Below the pieces are notes generated by a model. That model did not search any database. It had not been told where the DNA came from and worked only from the letters and a program-made list of their open reading frames with translations. A DNA stretch of 64,000 bases from Balanoglossus misakiensis (lineage: Eukaryota > Hemichordata). The position numbers and the translations under genes are program-made. The stretch lies in NCBI GenBank assembly GCA_040954595.2, contig CM082598.2:9858001-9922000 (forward strand), written 5' to 3'. This document shows, piece by piece, positions 32,433 through 43,378 of this stretch. Each line of letters opens with the position of its first letter. Position 1 is the first letter of the stretch.

Positions 32433-33060
32433 ATAGTGGAGCGGCCAAACCCCAATTTTCATAGCGATTGTGCATTTTGTGATAAAAGCACCAAACTTGG
32501 CTCAGATGTGTGTTACTGTGTACTAAGCAAATTCAAATAGCGAGCCACTAAATATCTGTTAACGGGTAGCCATGGCAACCATTTTTCAAAATGGCCGCCA
32601 CTACATTAATCTTTCCCACAAAATAACGACTAAAGAACACCAAGGTAATTTCAGATTATGATATTTGAAACCAGAAACTATAGAAAGGGTGATTTGCAAA
32701 GTATTTGTGGTCACCGAAATAGTTATAAATACAGAATAAAGGATAAAACACAGTTCAATGTCTACAGTGGAGCGGCATAACAGATCGATTGTGCATTTTG
32801 TGATAAAAGCACCAAACTTGGCTCAGATGTGCGTTAATGTGTACTAAACAAATTCAGATAGCGAGCCACAATATCTGTTGATGAGTTTCCATGGCAACCA
32901 TTTTTTTTCCATTTTTTCAAAATGGTCGCCAATAAAAATAATCTCACCCACAAATTAACAATTAAAAAACACCAACATAAATTCATATTACAATATATGA
33001 AACAAGAAACTGCTCAAAGAGTAATTTTCAAAATATTTATCATCACTAAACCAGTTATAC
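32433..33060 (+). repeat. Two 331-bp tandem units
   Basis: The phrase TAGTGGAGCGGC or CAGTGGAGCGGC starts units near 32435 and 32766. Both share GTGATAAAAGCACCAAACTT and a CCATGGCAACCATTTTT block followed by AAAATGGCCGCC or AAAATGGTCGCC. Diverged but continuous. Confidence 0.85.
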
Positions 33061-34368
33061 GGGTAAATACAGGATCGGGATTCAGTCGCTAAAGAAATTC
33101 AAGTTTGGTAATAACCCCGGTTACAACAAACTTAGTTAAAACACTGTATAACCATAGATATATTATAATAGTGGCCTGGCATAAACAAAATTTTCTTAAC
33201 ATTTGGGCATTTTGTGATAAAAGTTTAACAAGTAAAGCTCAGTTGATTCGTTATTTTCCCCATAAAAATATCTTTGATGAACAAAATTCCAAATTAAGTC
33301 AACCTAGAAAAAAATGGCATCTTGTTTCTCAACCTTATAAAATGATCTGACCAGTTTGAATCAGTGCAGAATCTAGCTTTTCTATTTTATCTTCATCAAA
33401 TGATTCATGCAAATAAAGAATCACTTCCCCATAAAATGGTGGCAGAAAGCCAGTATCATAACAGTCAATTGGTTTGTTAAAGTTACTATAGAAACTAACT
33501 ATGTCTAGGTTGCATGTACATAGATAGATGTTAGGAATCAATATCAAAATCTGTTTCAAACTTTTCATCCAATACTTGTCCTTCGGAAAGCGTTTTGATG
33601 AAGTCGCTTGAAGTGCTTCGTATTGCTCATGTTATCGATAATTTTAATCGCACCTTGATGATAGTCAGCAGTTCTATTTTGACATGTTATTTTGTGTATT
33701 TTTGAACCCCCAAAATCAAAGAATAAAATGATAATGTGAAAATAAGCTTCAAAACACCAAAACTGTTCAGGATCACAGCTTTTCTGTAAAGAGTAAGATT
33801 TCGCTTACTTCATGCTATTAAATGAAATGAAGTTTTCCGTAATATCTCTTGCAAAGTCAGATCTTTACACATTGAGATATTAGAATGGAAGTACATTCCA
33901 AGTGACTTGTTGGGAGCATTGGGCCACCTAATCCCAGAAAATTGCAATAAGACCTGTTTTTCCATTTACCAATCTAAAGGCCAACTGCTTGTATATTTAG
34001 TTGGGTTACTATAATTAATACACATTTTTGACAATATTTATGGCATGATGAACACTATTCTCGACAAATAAAATAATGTTGTGTCCTCCGGTGTAATTTT
34101 TATGAGTTTGGAATCATAGACACCATTTATCTTTTGGTCAACTCTGTTAACAGTCGCCAAAATTGCTGGAGTGGAACTGATACATGATCTAAAGTATCAA
34201 GACATATGGTCGATTATTAACGTTTCAGCAATTCGACTTAAGTTTCTTTAATTTCCTATGGCATTTTGGCAAACATCAACGCCCCGAAAAAAACGTTTTC
34301 AATGCTGCGGTTGCGATTGTGTTCTAAACAAAGCCGACATTTTCGCAAGGTTCGTTACCCGGGGTCCA
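33061..34368. other. Non-coding interval with one unassigned minus-strand frame
   Basis: A minus-strand frame at 33335-33568 reads NIYLCTCNLDIVSFYSN and FLPPFYGEVILYLHESFDED. It looks protein-like in composition but is short, has no ATG at its start in a good context, and matches nothing I recognise. It could be a relic of a mobile element or of an old gene. Confidence 0.25.
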
Positions 34369-34372
34369 TTTA

Positions 34373-35405
34373 GGGACCGTTCAGTTTTTACGGCAGGGGG
34401 GTGGCCGGCAAGTTTTTGTCATCGGTTCTCAAAATCAGGCCGACCCCCCTTCACCCAAGACCAAAAAATGATGACCCCCCCCCCCCCTTGAAAGACCCAA
34501 AAATATGATGACCCCCCCCCCCACGCCCAAAACATTCGCCGTCCTGATCCTATGTACACTGTATGCAATAAAGGGAATGAGGCTCCTCACACCTCAATTA
34601 TATATTTCTTAAAGTATTATTAAAGTATATAATAGTATATCGTTGCAATAAAGAAGTCTATGAACAAATTAAAATGACAAGTCAATACAATAGTTGCTAG
34701 AATCGGTAAAACAAGAAAAGTGGCGGGGGTGGGCGTAAGAAAATTTTGTAAAATACGGTGCTCAAAGTTGCAATTTAATGAACTCAAAAGCAAATAAACT
34801 CAAATTAGGGAGGACAAATTTTAATTTTGCCACTCCACTAAAAGTAAGCATCGGGGTGGGGTGGCAAGAAGTCTTCCCTGGTACACAAGACAAACCAGTG
34901 AAGAAATGCAATGTGGTGAAGAATGGAGGGGGTGGGTGTGGGGGTGTCCCCCTCCCACATAAGAAAATTTTGTAAAATATGTAGCGCAAAGTTGCATTTT
35001 AATGAACTCAAAAGCAAATTATCTCAATGTTTGGGAGGACCAATTTTACTTTTTGCCACTCCACTCAAAGTTAGAATATTTGGCGTCATCTTGTCATGAC
35101 ATCATTTATAAAACTTCTAGTTTGTAGAAGATGCAGCGCGAAACTATCAGTTATGCACAATTATTCTCCTTTATGTATTCACTTTGTTAAATATTATCAT
35201 TGGTGGGGTTGGTGTGGCGAGCACTCTGCCCTGGTACACTAGACAAACCAGCAAAAAATGAAATGTGGCGGAGAATGAATGGGGTGGGTGTGGGAGGGGG
35301 TGTCCCCCTCCCACATTAGAAAATTTTGTAAAATAAAGGGTGCGAAACTGCAATTTTGTGGACTCAAAAGCAAAAGTTCGGTGGCAAAAGTATGTGAACG
35401 GTCCC
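34373..35405. mobile_element. Harbinger-like non-autonomous element (TTA duplication)
   Basis: TTA at 34370-34372 and 35406-35408 flanks inverted ends GGGACCGTTCA and TGAACGGTCCC. The interior consists of tandem blocks (AAAATTTTGTAAAATA landmarks near 34738, 34970 and 35320) plus poly-C stretches (34480-34520). A 3-bp TTA duplication suits PIF/Harbinger. No transposase. Confidence 0.75.
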
Positions 35406-35869
35406 TTAGATTGCATTGCGTTTGAGGCCCTATGTGTATGTCTGTCGACCAACAAACGCGACGACCGCGAGGTCAGTTTGGGTCAACGTCTATTATAGCT
35501 GTAAAAACTGTGTGTGAACATGTGGAAGTGTCAACTAGGCTGACGCAATGTGCGAATTTGCCTTGGCCTGGATACTGGTCAGCTCTGAATCCCCCTCCCT
35601 ACTGGGACCAAACTAAGTCGCCCCTTGGATGTCGCAGCCTGTCCATATTGGGTATTTTACACTGACCCAGGCCCAGCACCCTGCTTTACTACTGTAAACT
35701 GTCTAGTATGAACCCTCTTTGTGTCTGTAGCTATGATTTGTTTAAGTGATTAGGTTTGACCATAAACCTGGTGTTCAGAAACCCAACCACTGTTATACCA
35801 ACCAACTACATTATGTTTTAAAACTTATTAAGTGTTTATTTTGTTTTTATATGATAACCTCTTTTTCAG

Positions 35870-35941
35870 ATTGTTCCTGAAAAGAAAACTCTGAAGTCTG
35901 TGAAGACAACAAGTGTTAGTGTGAATTGGTTTGTGTTTTTG
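35870..35941 (+). CDS. RMC1: RMC1 coding exon 5
   Basis: The acceptor CTTTTTCAG ends at 35869 and the donor GTAAGT starts at 35942. The 24 codons read IVPEKKTLKSVKTTSVSVNW and FVFL, phase 0 both sides. The human protein has VLPEKRSLKLLK...NVNWYMY at this place. Confidence 0.9.
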
Positions 35942-36067
35942 GTAAGTTACTTTTTTAGCCTATGAACCCTTTTAAAAGTTTCAAGAAGAATTCACTTTCT
36001 GGCTGCATTGACACATGAACTATTGTATTGGCTACTTCTCTGAAACCGATGGTTACGTTGTTGTTTT

Positions 36068-37720
36068 TAGGTCCCATTTGTGAAGGTATATACCAGTGGG
36101 ACCTTATGGGATCAGTTGCGTCTGTATGGATGTATGGATGGATGTATGTCTGTATGTCTGTCCACATCAAAAACTTGAAAACTGCTGCGCGTATAACCTC
36201 GATATTTGGTGTGTAGTTTTTTTTCTGTATAAAACTGCTTGAAAGATTGCTTTGACATTTGGTAGGCATGTTCCTTGGGGTACCCCAAGTAAGATTTGCA
36301 TGTATGTTTTTCAAATCAACTTGAAGAATTCAATAGTATATTTTTGGGGTGATTTTTGACATTTTAGGTCAAAACTCTTTCTCAGAACCCTCTGCCCCAT
36401 TGCTTTGAAATTTGACTTGAAAGTTTCTGGGTGAGTTGCCATGATGATTTACAAAACCTATGATGAAAGTGTCAATGTTATGTGTGGGCAATATATTGTA
36501 TTTTGGGGGCATATTTTCAAATTTTGATAAAAAAATTATATTTCTCAGAAAGTGTATGGCTGATTACTTTAACATTTGAGTTGTAAGTTTATGGATTGGC
36601 TTCTTTAGAATTGTAATGGAATCAAATCATAGGTAATTCGGAGCTTTAACCCTTAAAGTGCTTTAAAATTCTAAGGTACATGACCCCCCAGGCCCAGGAC
36701 TTTTTGCTAGTAACAACAAAATCTTGATGTCCCAACATATTATGCTCTAACTTCACAGAATTTCAAACAAAAGTCAAAGGAATGACATTTTAAGATACAA
36801 AGATATAAATATAAGTATGTAGACACACTGTCGAAAACACGGTCGCGCGCGTTCGACTGACCGGGACCGTGCGCATACATCGCGTCCACAGCTCAATGCA
36901 GTTGGCTGGGTCCCGCGATCGCGCGCGCGCGACCACCCACTCTCGACATCGGCTCCAAAGTCGTTGTCACGGTCGGGATTACTAATGGCCTTGATCGGTA
37001 TAAAATTGTAGTCAATGAAACCCCCAAAAATCGTAATCATTGTTGAAGTCGCTGTCATGAAAATGTCCAGTGAAAAATTTGCTGTCTTCCGGGTTTACAA
37101 AGTGAAGGAAGGACGCATACTGTCAAAGGTCACGTAATTAGGTCATGTCGATAACACGATCGTTTTTCTCTGGAACGTTCGACGCGACTGACATCATTTC
37201 CCGCCCAGAATAAATTAATTTATAATGAGTTTCATTCATCTACGACCCGAGTACGTCATTATTTTTACCATATATGGCACGAACTACAGATAAGCCTCGC
37301 CTATTTTCATGTGATTGACAACTGTACGTTGTCGGTGTATACACCGACATGGCCAGACAATGCGGAAGTACCTGTCGGTCTATACACCGACGCGGCGCTT
37401 TGAGGGTTAATATTTTGTAGGATATTTTGTCTTATACCACAAACATTTTCATCTCAAGAAGAGCAATTATTTGTAAATTCTTTGTAATAAAAGAGGCAGC
37501 AAACACAGCAAAATCCTGCATGATTACATAACTGGCCAACTTTTAAAGAGACCAGCCCATGTCATTGGCAGCTAATGGGTCAGTCAGTGTGTGCCTGTTG
37601 ATCTCTCTCTGTGTGTGTCTGTCTGTCTGTCTGTCTGTCTGTGTATGTACTCCCCTGGAGACTTTTTTCTTGCGTAATCACTAAATGGTACCACCGTGTC
37701 CTTGACTCGGTTTTTCAAAA
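36068..37720 (+). mobile_element. Helentron-like element (AGGTCCCATT family) with nested insertion
   Basis: The front end AGGTCCCATTTGTGAAGGTA (36070), the microsatellite and the ACATCAAAAACTTGAAAAC block are as in 25691. The core repeats continue to about 36640, are interrupted by a CG-rich block with copy 2 of the 24610 element (36780-37410), and resume with TTTGTAGGATATTTTG and a (TCTG)n microsatellite (37617-37643) near GGTACCACCGTGTCCTTGAC (37688). Confidence 0.65.
36838..37141 (-). mobile_element. Dispersed element with conserved ATG frame, copy 2
   Basis: On the minus strand an ATG at 37056-37058 opens MTATSTMITIFGGFIDYNFI, then PIKAISNPDRDNDFGADV. This is the same protein start as at 24702 on the + strand with about 75 percent identical residues. 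The frame continues through SGWSRARDRGTQ and on into the flank as RPCFRQ. A retained frame between two diverged copies supports real coding origin. Confidence 0.6.
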
Positions 37721-37972
37721 TTGCACGTGTCTAGTTGTTTTAAACTTTGGTGTGAAGCTCTTGATGTGATCTGAGTCTAATTTGTTGAAAGTGTTATGAA
37801 GTTTGCATTATAATGTCAATTATCTGACACATAGGGGCTGTAGCGTTGAAACCCATCTCTCATGCATTCCAGTGTTATCTATTTATTTATGAAGAGTGAA
37901 AGAAAAATATGAATACTAGTACAAGTATAAAAGAATAAAGGAAAATGGAACATTGAATTGTGAATAAAATTT

Positions 37973-39036
37973 AAAGCTGCAAGCAGCATTGAAGGGACCC
38001 AAGCAAATAGAGATACTCACGACTAATTCATTGCATCAAATGTCAATGCTGTTACTGCTGTGGATGCTGAGATATGGGAAAGTTGGTCAAAGGTCACCTG
38101 AGGTCACCCAAAATTTGGGATAAAAATGTTGACTCCATAGTGGTCCATGTGCAACAAAAAAACAGACTTCTAGCCCTTTAGTTAACCTGGATTTAGGTAT
38201 GTACATAATTAATGAGTTAAGCAGGTGTCACGACAAAAGTTTTTTTTCGTGATACTAATAGTAGAAAGGTTTGCATTTTACGTCGATTTGATCAACTCAT
38301 GTTTTTTACAGACATGACCTCGAAAAGTGAGTAGTCAATTGCACATCTATCATCTCGTGAACACATTCCAGTTTACAGAAGGCAGATAAGGAGATGGCAG
38401 GGCAATTAGAAGTGTTTACTACTTTATAGAATCAACACGGATGGAGATTACGTAAACATGCGCCCGATTAACGCGTCGTTTTACGCAAGCGTTTGATTGA
38501 CAACGCGTTTGTGGGCTTGACTCTCCACCCTCGACGTCAAATACTGCTGAAAGTTAGATTTTTAGAAAATTCGATCAAATTCTCGCTGAGTTGTATTGAA
38601 TCAGAGTTTTTTCCCGCCAGGGACACTTTATAAACCAAAAAATGCCAGAATTCCACAATAAGATGTGGACATAGGCAAATTGGTTGGTCCAAAGGCCATG
38701 AAAAATATGGAAAAATAGTAGAAAAATTATCTTCTCAAAATCAACATGGCCTAGGACCTTGACATTTGGCATACAGGTTCTTGGTCATATGGCCTACAAA
38801 GTTTGAGAAAAGAATGTTAATGCTGCCATTCATATATGCAAATTAGGTCACTAATTAAACATGCAAAGGTTCCATGCACTAGTACTCATTGGCCCCAACG
38901 TCTGTGCCAAGTTTCTGAAGCGCAGGTGCAGCAGTTTTTGAGATCTAGGTGAACAAAAAAACGACTCAAGAATAAAGAAGAAAAATCTTAGCAATTACAA
39001 TAGGGACCCAATCCTGCAGGGTGCGTGGGTCTCTAA
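37973..39036 (+). mobile_element. GCTGCAAGCAGC/GGGACCCAAGC family, full-length copy
   Basis: The 5' end AAAGCTGCAAGCAGCATTGA carries a small hairpin (GCTG-CAAG-CAGC). The interior has TCAAAGGTCACCTGAGGTCA. The 3' end is CAATAGGGACCCAATCCTGC...GTGGGTCTCTAA, a terminal hairpin ending CTAA. A second, heavily interrupted copy is 51187-56012. Terminal stem-loop plus CTAA resembles Helitron ends, but a clear 5'-TC start is lacking; classification is open. Confidence 0.65.
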
Positions 39037-39443
39037 TGACTACACTTAAACCACAGAATGCAACATAATAAACGAAAACATTTTACACACACTAGATAAT
39101 ATGCATATAAAAACCAACCAGACGTAATAAAAACGCACATTTAGCAATCAATACACACCATAAACACATGGTTCTGAGTTGTTAAAAAAATACTATATTG
39201 TTGGAAGTGCAGAGGTGTGATAGGATGCGTTGTCATATTGGTATGATTAACATGTCAGGCTGCAACCTGAACCAGTCAAATTGAGAGTAGAAAAGATCTG
39301 TGGACATAGTTTATGTTCGGATAACGGAAATCCATTCGTCCACCCACCCAATCACCCACCCACACCAACTATAACACATCCATCAATCCATCCATCCATC
39401 CATCGTGTAAGTTGTAACATGCATGTTATTTGTTTGATTCCAG

Positions 39444-39512
39444 CCAGAGAGCTCATTACTGCTACTGTCCTCAACAGTAATGGGTAATGTACTTCATCCG
39501 TTCTATTTTAAG
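39444..39512 (+). CDS. RMC1: RMC1 coding exon 6
   Basis: The acceptor TTTGATTCCAG ends at 39443 and the donor GTAAGCTG starts at 39513. The 23 codons read PESSLLLLSSTVMGNVLHPF and YFK, matching human PESAVILLSTTVLENVLQPFHFR. Phase 0 both ends. This is the last RMC1 exon I can find; the expected continuation (a Lys-Leu-Pro-Lys-Phe-rich segment) is not visible up to 64000. Confidence 0.92.
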
Positions 39513-40456
39513 GTAAGCTGGTATTACAATTCACTTCCTTTTTGTAATTATGGTTTAGAAGATAGCTATTAATGTTTTAGTGTCTCTGTCTGCTGATACA
39601 TATCTATATGTATGCATAGTCCATGGGCCAGAGACCGAAAACCTCCCTGAGGAGTTTTGCAGACATATATTTTTGGAAAGCCTATTTATCCTGCTGTCAG
39701 AATCAGGTTGGTTGCACTCATATTAATGGTGGGTGTGGCCGTGAGGAGCTGTTGTCATGGTAATGATAGCATAATTTTAGGGGTACTCATTCAGTTAAAA
39801 AATGACATATTTCAGGATCTGAGAAAGCTAGAGGAAAAATTTAAACATCAAGTCTTATGAAGTAGGGTACAGGCTATCCAATGATTACATGACCGACAAG
39901 GTCAGAGGTCAAGTTCATCTTCAAAACTTGGGGTCAAAGTAAAAAGTTCGCTATTTTTTGCTTATTTTTTGCGATCATACATAGTTTTGATTTACTGGAA
40001 AACGGTTTGCTCGAAGAGGCTGTAAATTGGTCATCAGGGAGCAAGGAATATTAAATAAGGAAAATAGGCAGATTTTCATCTTTGGTAATAATTTATATTA
40101 AAATTCTGTAACCATAACGACGGATAGAAGATTTTGCGAAATTCCCCAAAATAAGAAACTTGCTACATCTTTGCTACCAATTAAGCTTTAGATGAAATTT
40201 AAACACTCAAACTTATAATGTCGGGTGCGAGCTTTTGATTGCTAACTTGAACTTTGGGGTTCAAGGTCATGGTCATCCTCAAATTTCAGGTCAAACTGAC
40301 AAAATGGGCATTATGGACTTTTGTTCAAAATGACACAATGACGGCGAGCATTTACTAAACACTGTTTGGGTCTAGAATGCTATAATTTGATCTCCAGATA
40401 GAGATGTGTATTGTTTACGCAGATTTTAATTTGTTTTGCTGTTTACATATATTTAA

Positions 40457-41533
40457 ACCCCCACCGCTCGGTAGGGCCCTACCGAGCAAAATCAATAAAA
40501 TGTGGGCGTGGCTTAAGCTCTGACGCCACTATATATTGTTACAACAATTGACCTCAAATGGGCATCCCACGCCCGCCAAAAGCAAACACCGAGCCAGCTA
40601 GTTCTTACGTACCCGCGGAACGTGTTGTCAGCTGAATCTATCGTGTCGACACGAATTATCAAGATAGCGGTCACTGAAGAGCAGGAGAAAGCACTGGCAA
40701 TTTTCTCTGCCAAGCTTTCGGCCATCGACCGGCGGGGGCACATAAGTTCACCTGCTGCGACCGCGGGGGTTAGTACCATGCGTGGTATCGGCTACCGGCG
40801 AGTTTGATGCGGGGGACACTGCCGGTTTATCGGAAGCAGCAGCCGTCGAAGTAAACACCGTGTCCATGAGCACATCGGCTTCAGGAGATTCGGACAACTG
40901 TGAATTTTGTTTTTGTTCGCCATGTGTTACCACACATAGGCAGTCTTGGCTAGTCCGTGGTCTCTACCCGAATTTATCCGCTGTGTCTTACGTTGGGCAT
41001 AAATGGCACTGATGAGGCTTTCCCCTCTTCACTTTGTACGGTTGGTACACAAATACAAACGGTCCGTTTCAGGACCAACACAATTTCCAAGAAGAGAACT
41101 ACCGAATTTATGGACGTGTGCATGTTCATGTGTGATAAATTTGGTATGATCATATCCCTATTTTCAGGTCACGCACACTTTGCAATCAACGCCACAATGT
41201 ATCAATGGTGCCCAATTTTGATTTGCATAATACGTCAATCACGCAAATTCAAACTGAAAATCGTACCGATATACCGGTCATATCTCGGGGACAAAATGAT
41301 TTCATCTTCGGTTTTCGAAAGTATTTTCAAATTGTATTGCACCAGAAACTGCGGATGTCGTGCTAAATAAACTCATGCACTCCTTTATGAATTTAGAGAC
41401 AAAAAAAATCATCGGTAGACCTAAATTTACTGTCTATTATGGACAACGTCCATTCTGTTGTTAGTGAGTTTGAATCTCCCACCATTATGCCAACTCTCGC
41501 AAAGTCTCGCCCTTTTATACGGGAGTTGGGGGT
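40457..41533 (+). mobile_element. TTAA-flanked DNA element with Cys-rich protein remnant
   Basis: TTAA at 40453-40456 and 41534-41537 flanks ends ACCCCCACC and GGAGTTGGGGGT. Just inside the left end is a perfect 22-bp palindrome (arm GCTCGGTAGGG, 40466-40487). The interior contains a Cys-rich reading frame (40782-41012). TTAA again suggests Kolobok or piggyBac. Confidence 0.7.
40782..41012 (+). pseudogene. Cys-rich protein fragment of the TTAA element
   Basis: The frame runs from about 40782 to the TGA at 41010-41012. An acidic Ser/Ala stretch (SMSTSASGDSD) precedes NCEFCFCSPCVTTHRQSWL, a compact C-x2-C-x-C-x2-C cluster with the RQSWL ending. I associate such a cluster with small second proteins of some invertebrate DNA transposons, from memory and with low certainty. 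The downstream sequence loses the expected frame. The first codon is not ATG, so the start is missing or altered. Confidence 0.4.
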
Positions 41534-42245
41534 TTAATGCAAAACCTGCTGTTATAATGACAACAAAATGAATGGTAGGAATAGCAAGAGTACTCATACA
41601 GTTAAAATGAAATATTTCAGGTTCTGAGAAAGAGATAAAATTTAAACATTTAGTCTTATGAAGTAGGGTGCGTGCTATCCAATTATTAAATGACCGACAA
41701 GGTCAGAGGTCAAGTTCATCTTCAAAACTTGGGGTCAAAGTAAAACTTTCGTTTTTTTGCATTTCGATCATATACAATTTTGATTTTACTAGAAGACATT
41801 TTGCTCGAGGAGGCTGTAAATTGATCAACAGATGGTATATTACAATATTAAAAAAGTTTGATGTGCAGTTTGGTTTATGAATCTGTTTATTATCGAAATT
41901 CTGTTACCATAACGATTGGTGTCAAATTCGATATGTCTGCCATAATAGGAAGTACACGTACCTTTGAGCCCAGTACCGCTTTCGACATAAACCAACTACA
42001 TGTAACCCTATATATAATTTTGAGTATGGGCTATAATATGCATTGTTGCGTATTGGGATCAAAGGTCAAGGTCACTTTCAACATTGGATCAAAGTGCAAT
42101 TTAAATGCCTGATTTACAAAATATATGCGATATAACAGATATCCACAGGAAAAACGGACCCCCTGACTTGGCCATACAACATTTTGTGTCATACACCATT
42201 TTAAAGTTAAGTTCTGAGAGTCTGAAAATGCTTGATGACATTTTC

Positions 42246-42357
42246 TGTAACATAATGAGAAGTTGTTTACGTGCATGACGTCATCTATATGCATGCGCAG
42301 TATACTTAGTAATAAAGTGTGTTCTCTCCGCCATCACTGAGTAGCCTGAATATTACA
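42246..42357 (+). repeat. Putative 5' LTR of Ty3/gypsy element (112 bp)
   Basis: It starts TGTAACATAATGAGAAG and ends GAATATTACA, giving inverted TGTAA...TTACA tips. It contains AATAAAGTGTG (42311) as a possible polyadenylation signal and is followed at once by a primer-binding site. No second copy was found downstream, so its left edge is inferred from the tip symmetry. Confidence 0.55.
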
Positions 42358-42374
42358 TGGTGTCAGAAGCGGAG
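42358..42374 (+). other. Primer-binding site, tRNA-Leu-like
   Basis: TGGTGTCAGAAGCGGAG begins directly after the LTR. TGGTGTCAGAAG is complementary to the 3' end (CTTCTGACACCA) of the animal tRNA-Leu(CAA). Confidence 0.75.
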
Positions 42375-42707
42375 CATTTCGCCCATACGAAGCGAAATGG
42401 AGTCCATGAAACCCCCAGAGGCACTGAGTTTAGAAGGTAATGGAAACAAAGATTTAAATTCTATCTGTCTGCCACTGGGATCGATGGAAAAGGCCCGAAG
42501 GTATAGGCATCAACTTTACTGCACGTGATCGGCGATGAAGCCATAGAAGTGTATAACACTTTCGAATTCACAAATGAGGGTGATGAAATGAAACTGGATG
42601 TTCTCTTGGTGAAGTTTCGTGACGATTGTAACCCCAGAAAGAACATCACGTATGAAAGACATGTTTTCTTCACTCGGTTTCAATCTTCAATAGAGAATAT
42701 TGATCAT

Positions 42708-42872
42708 TATATTATACCAGTATATTGATGGTATAAGTCACGCTCTATGATTGGTCGAGACACGACACGTGACCATGATATATTAGCCATATACCACAGT
42801 CATATATCATGGTCAAAGAAAATGCCTTTTTAAAATGTTTTATGCAAAGTTTCAATATACTGGCATAATATA
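42708..42872. mobile_element. Miniature inverted-repeat element inside gag
   Basis: The ends TATATTATACCAGTATATTG and TCAATATACTGGCATAATAT are inverted repeats. A second inverted pair (GACCATGATATA...TATATCATGGTC) lies inside. It is 165 bp and abuts the palindrome at 42876. Confidence 0.8.
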
Positions 42873-42875
42873 ATA

Positions 42876-43016
42876 GCAATAAAACACCCCCAGCCATGGT
42901 ATGCCACTCGATTTTGACCAGTTCAGCTCCATATACGCACTCGCTATCGCTCGTGCGTATATGTCGTGAACTGGTCAAAATCTCGTGGTATACCATGGCT
43001 GGGGGTGTTTTATTGC
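42876..43016. mobile_element. 141-bp near-perfect palindrome inside gag
   Basis: The left arm GCAATAAAACACCCCCAGCC and the right arm ending GGGGTGTTTTATTGC pair over about 60 bp. The centre is CACTCGCTATCGCTCGTG. Together with 42708-42872 it interrupts gag. It may be one composite insertion, since one clean target duplication for both is hard to define. Confidence 0.85.
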
Positions 43017-43378
43017 TTAAATACGTCACAGATTTGAAGGTCAAAGCAAAGACATGCGAGTTCGGACAGCTCACAGAAGATCTGATACTTGACCGTATTG
43101 TATGTGGAATCAACAATGACCAGGTTCGTGCCAGATTACTGCGAGACTGTGACTTAACACTAAAGAAAGCAATCGATATATGCAGGGCAAATGAGGCAAG
43201 TACATCTCAAATGAAGTCACTGCATGAAGATGATAAACCCATACACGGTATTGGTAAATACGAACAAAGACGAAAGAAACCAAACACTGAACACAAAGAG
43301 GGAGACAGCAGAAAAATAAAATGCAGTAAGTGTGGTACAGAGCATGAGAAGCACAAATGTCCAGCATTTGGGAAGATT

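Larger units (their letters stand above)
39740..42110 (+). repeat. Diverged direct repeats flanking a TTAA element
   Basis: GACCGACAAGGTCAGAGGTC plus AAGTTCATCTTCAAAACTTG occurs at about 39888 and 41691, with further shared sequence on both sides (AAGTCTTATGAAGTAGGGT at 39848 and 41658). Less similar units occur near 40195 and 42020. Non-coding. Confidence 0.8.
42397..43378 (+). pseudogene. Gypsy gag, interrupted
   Basis: An ATG at 42397 opens MESMKPPEALSLEGN. The frame is lost within about 40 codons and recovered from about 42526 (IGDEAIEVYNTFEFTNEG). Palindromic insertions occupy 42708-43016. The second part (43019-43378) reads DLKVKAKTCEFGQLTEDLIL, then DRIVCGIND-type capsid sequence, and ends with the Cys/His segment CSKCGTEHEKHKCPAFG. 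The next Cys cluster is displaced 3 kb downstream to 46381 by the element at 43379. The protein would be the structural Gag that packages element RNA. The copy is non-functional: one frameshift and two insertions. Confidence 0.8.
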
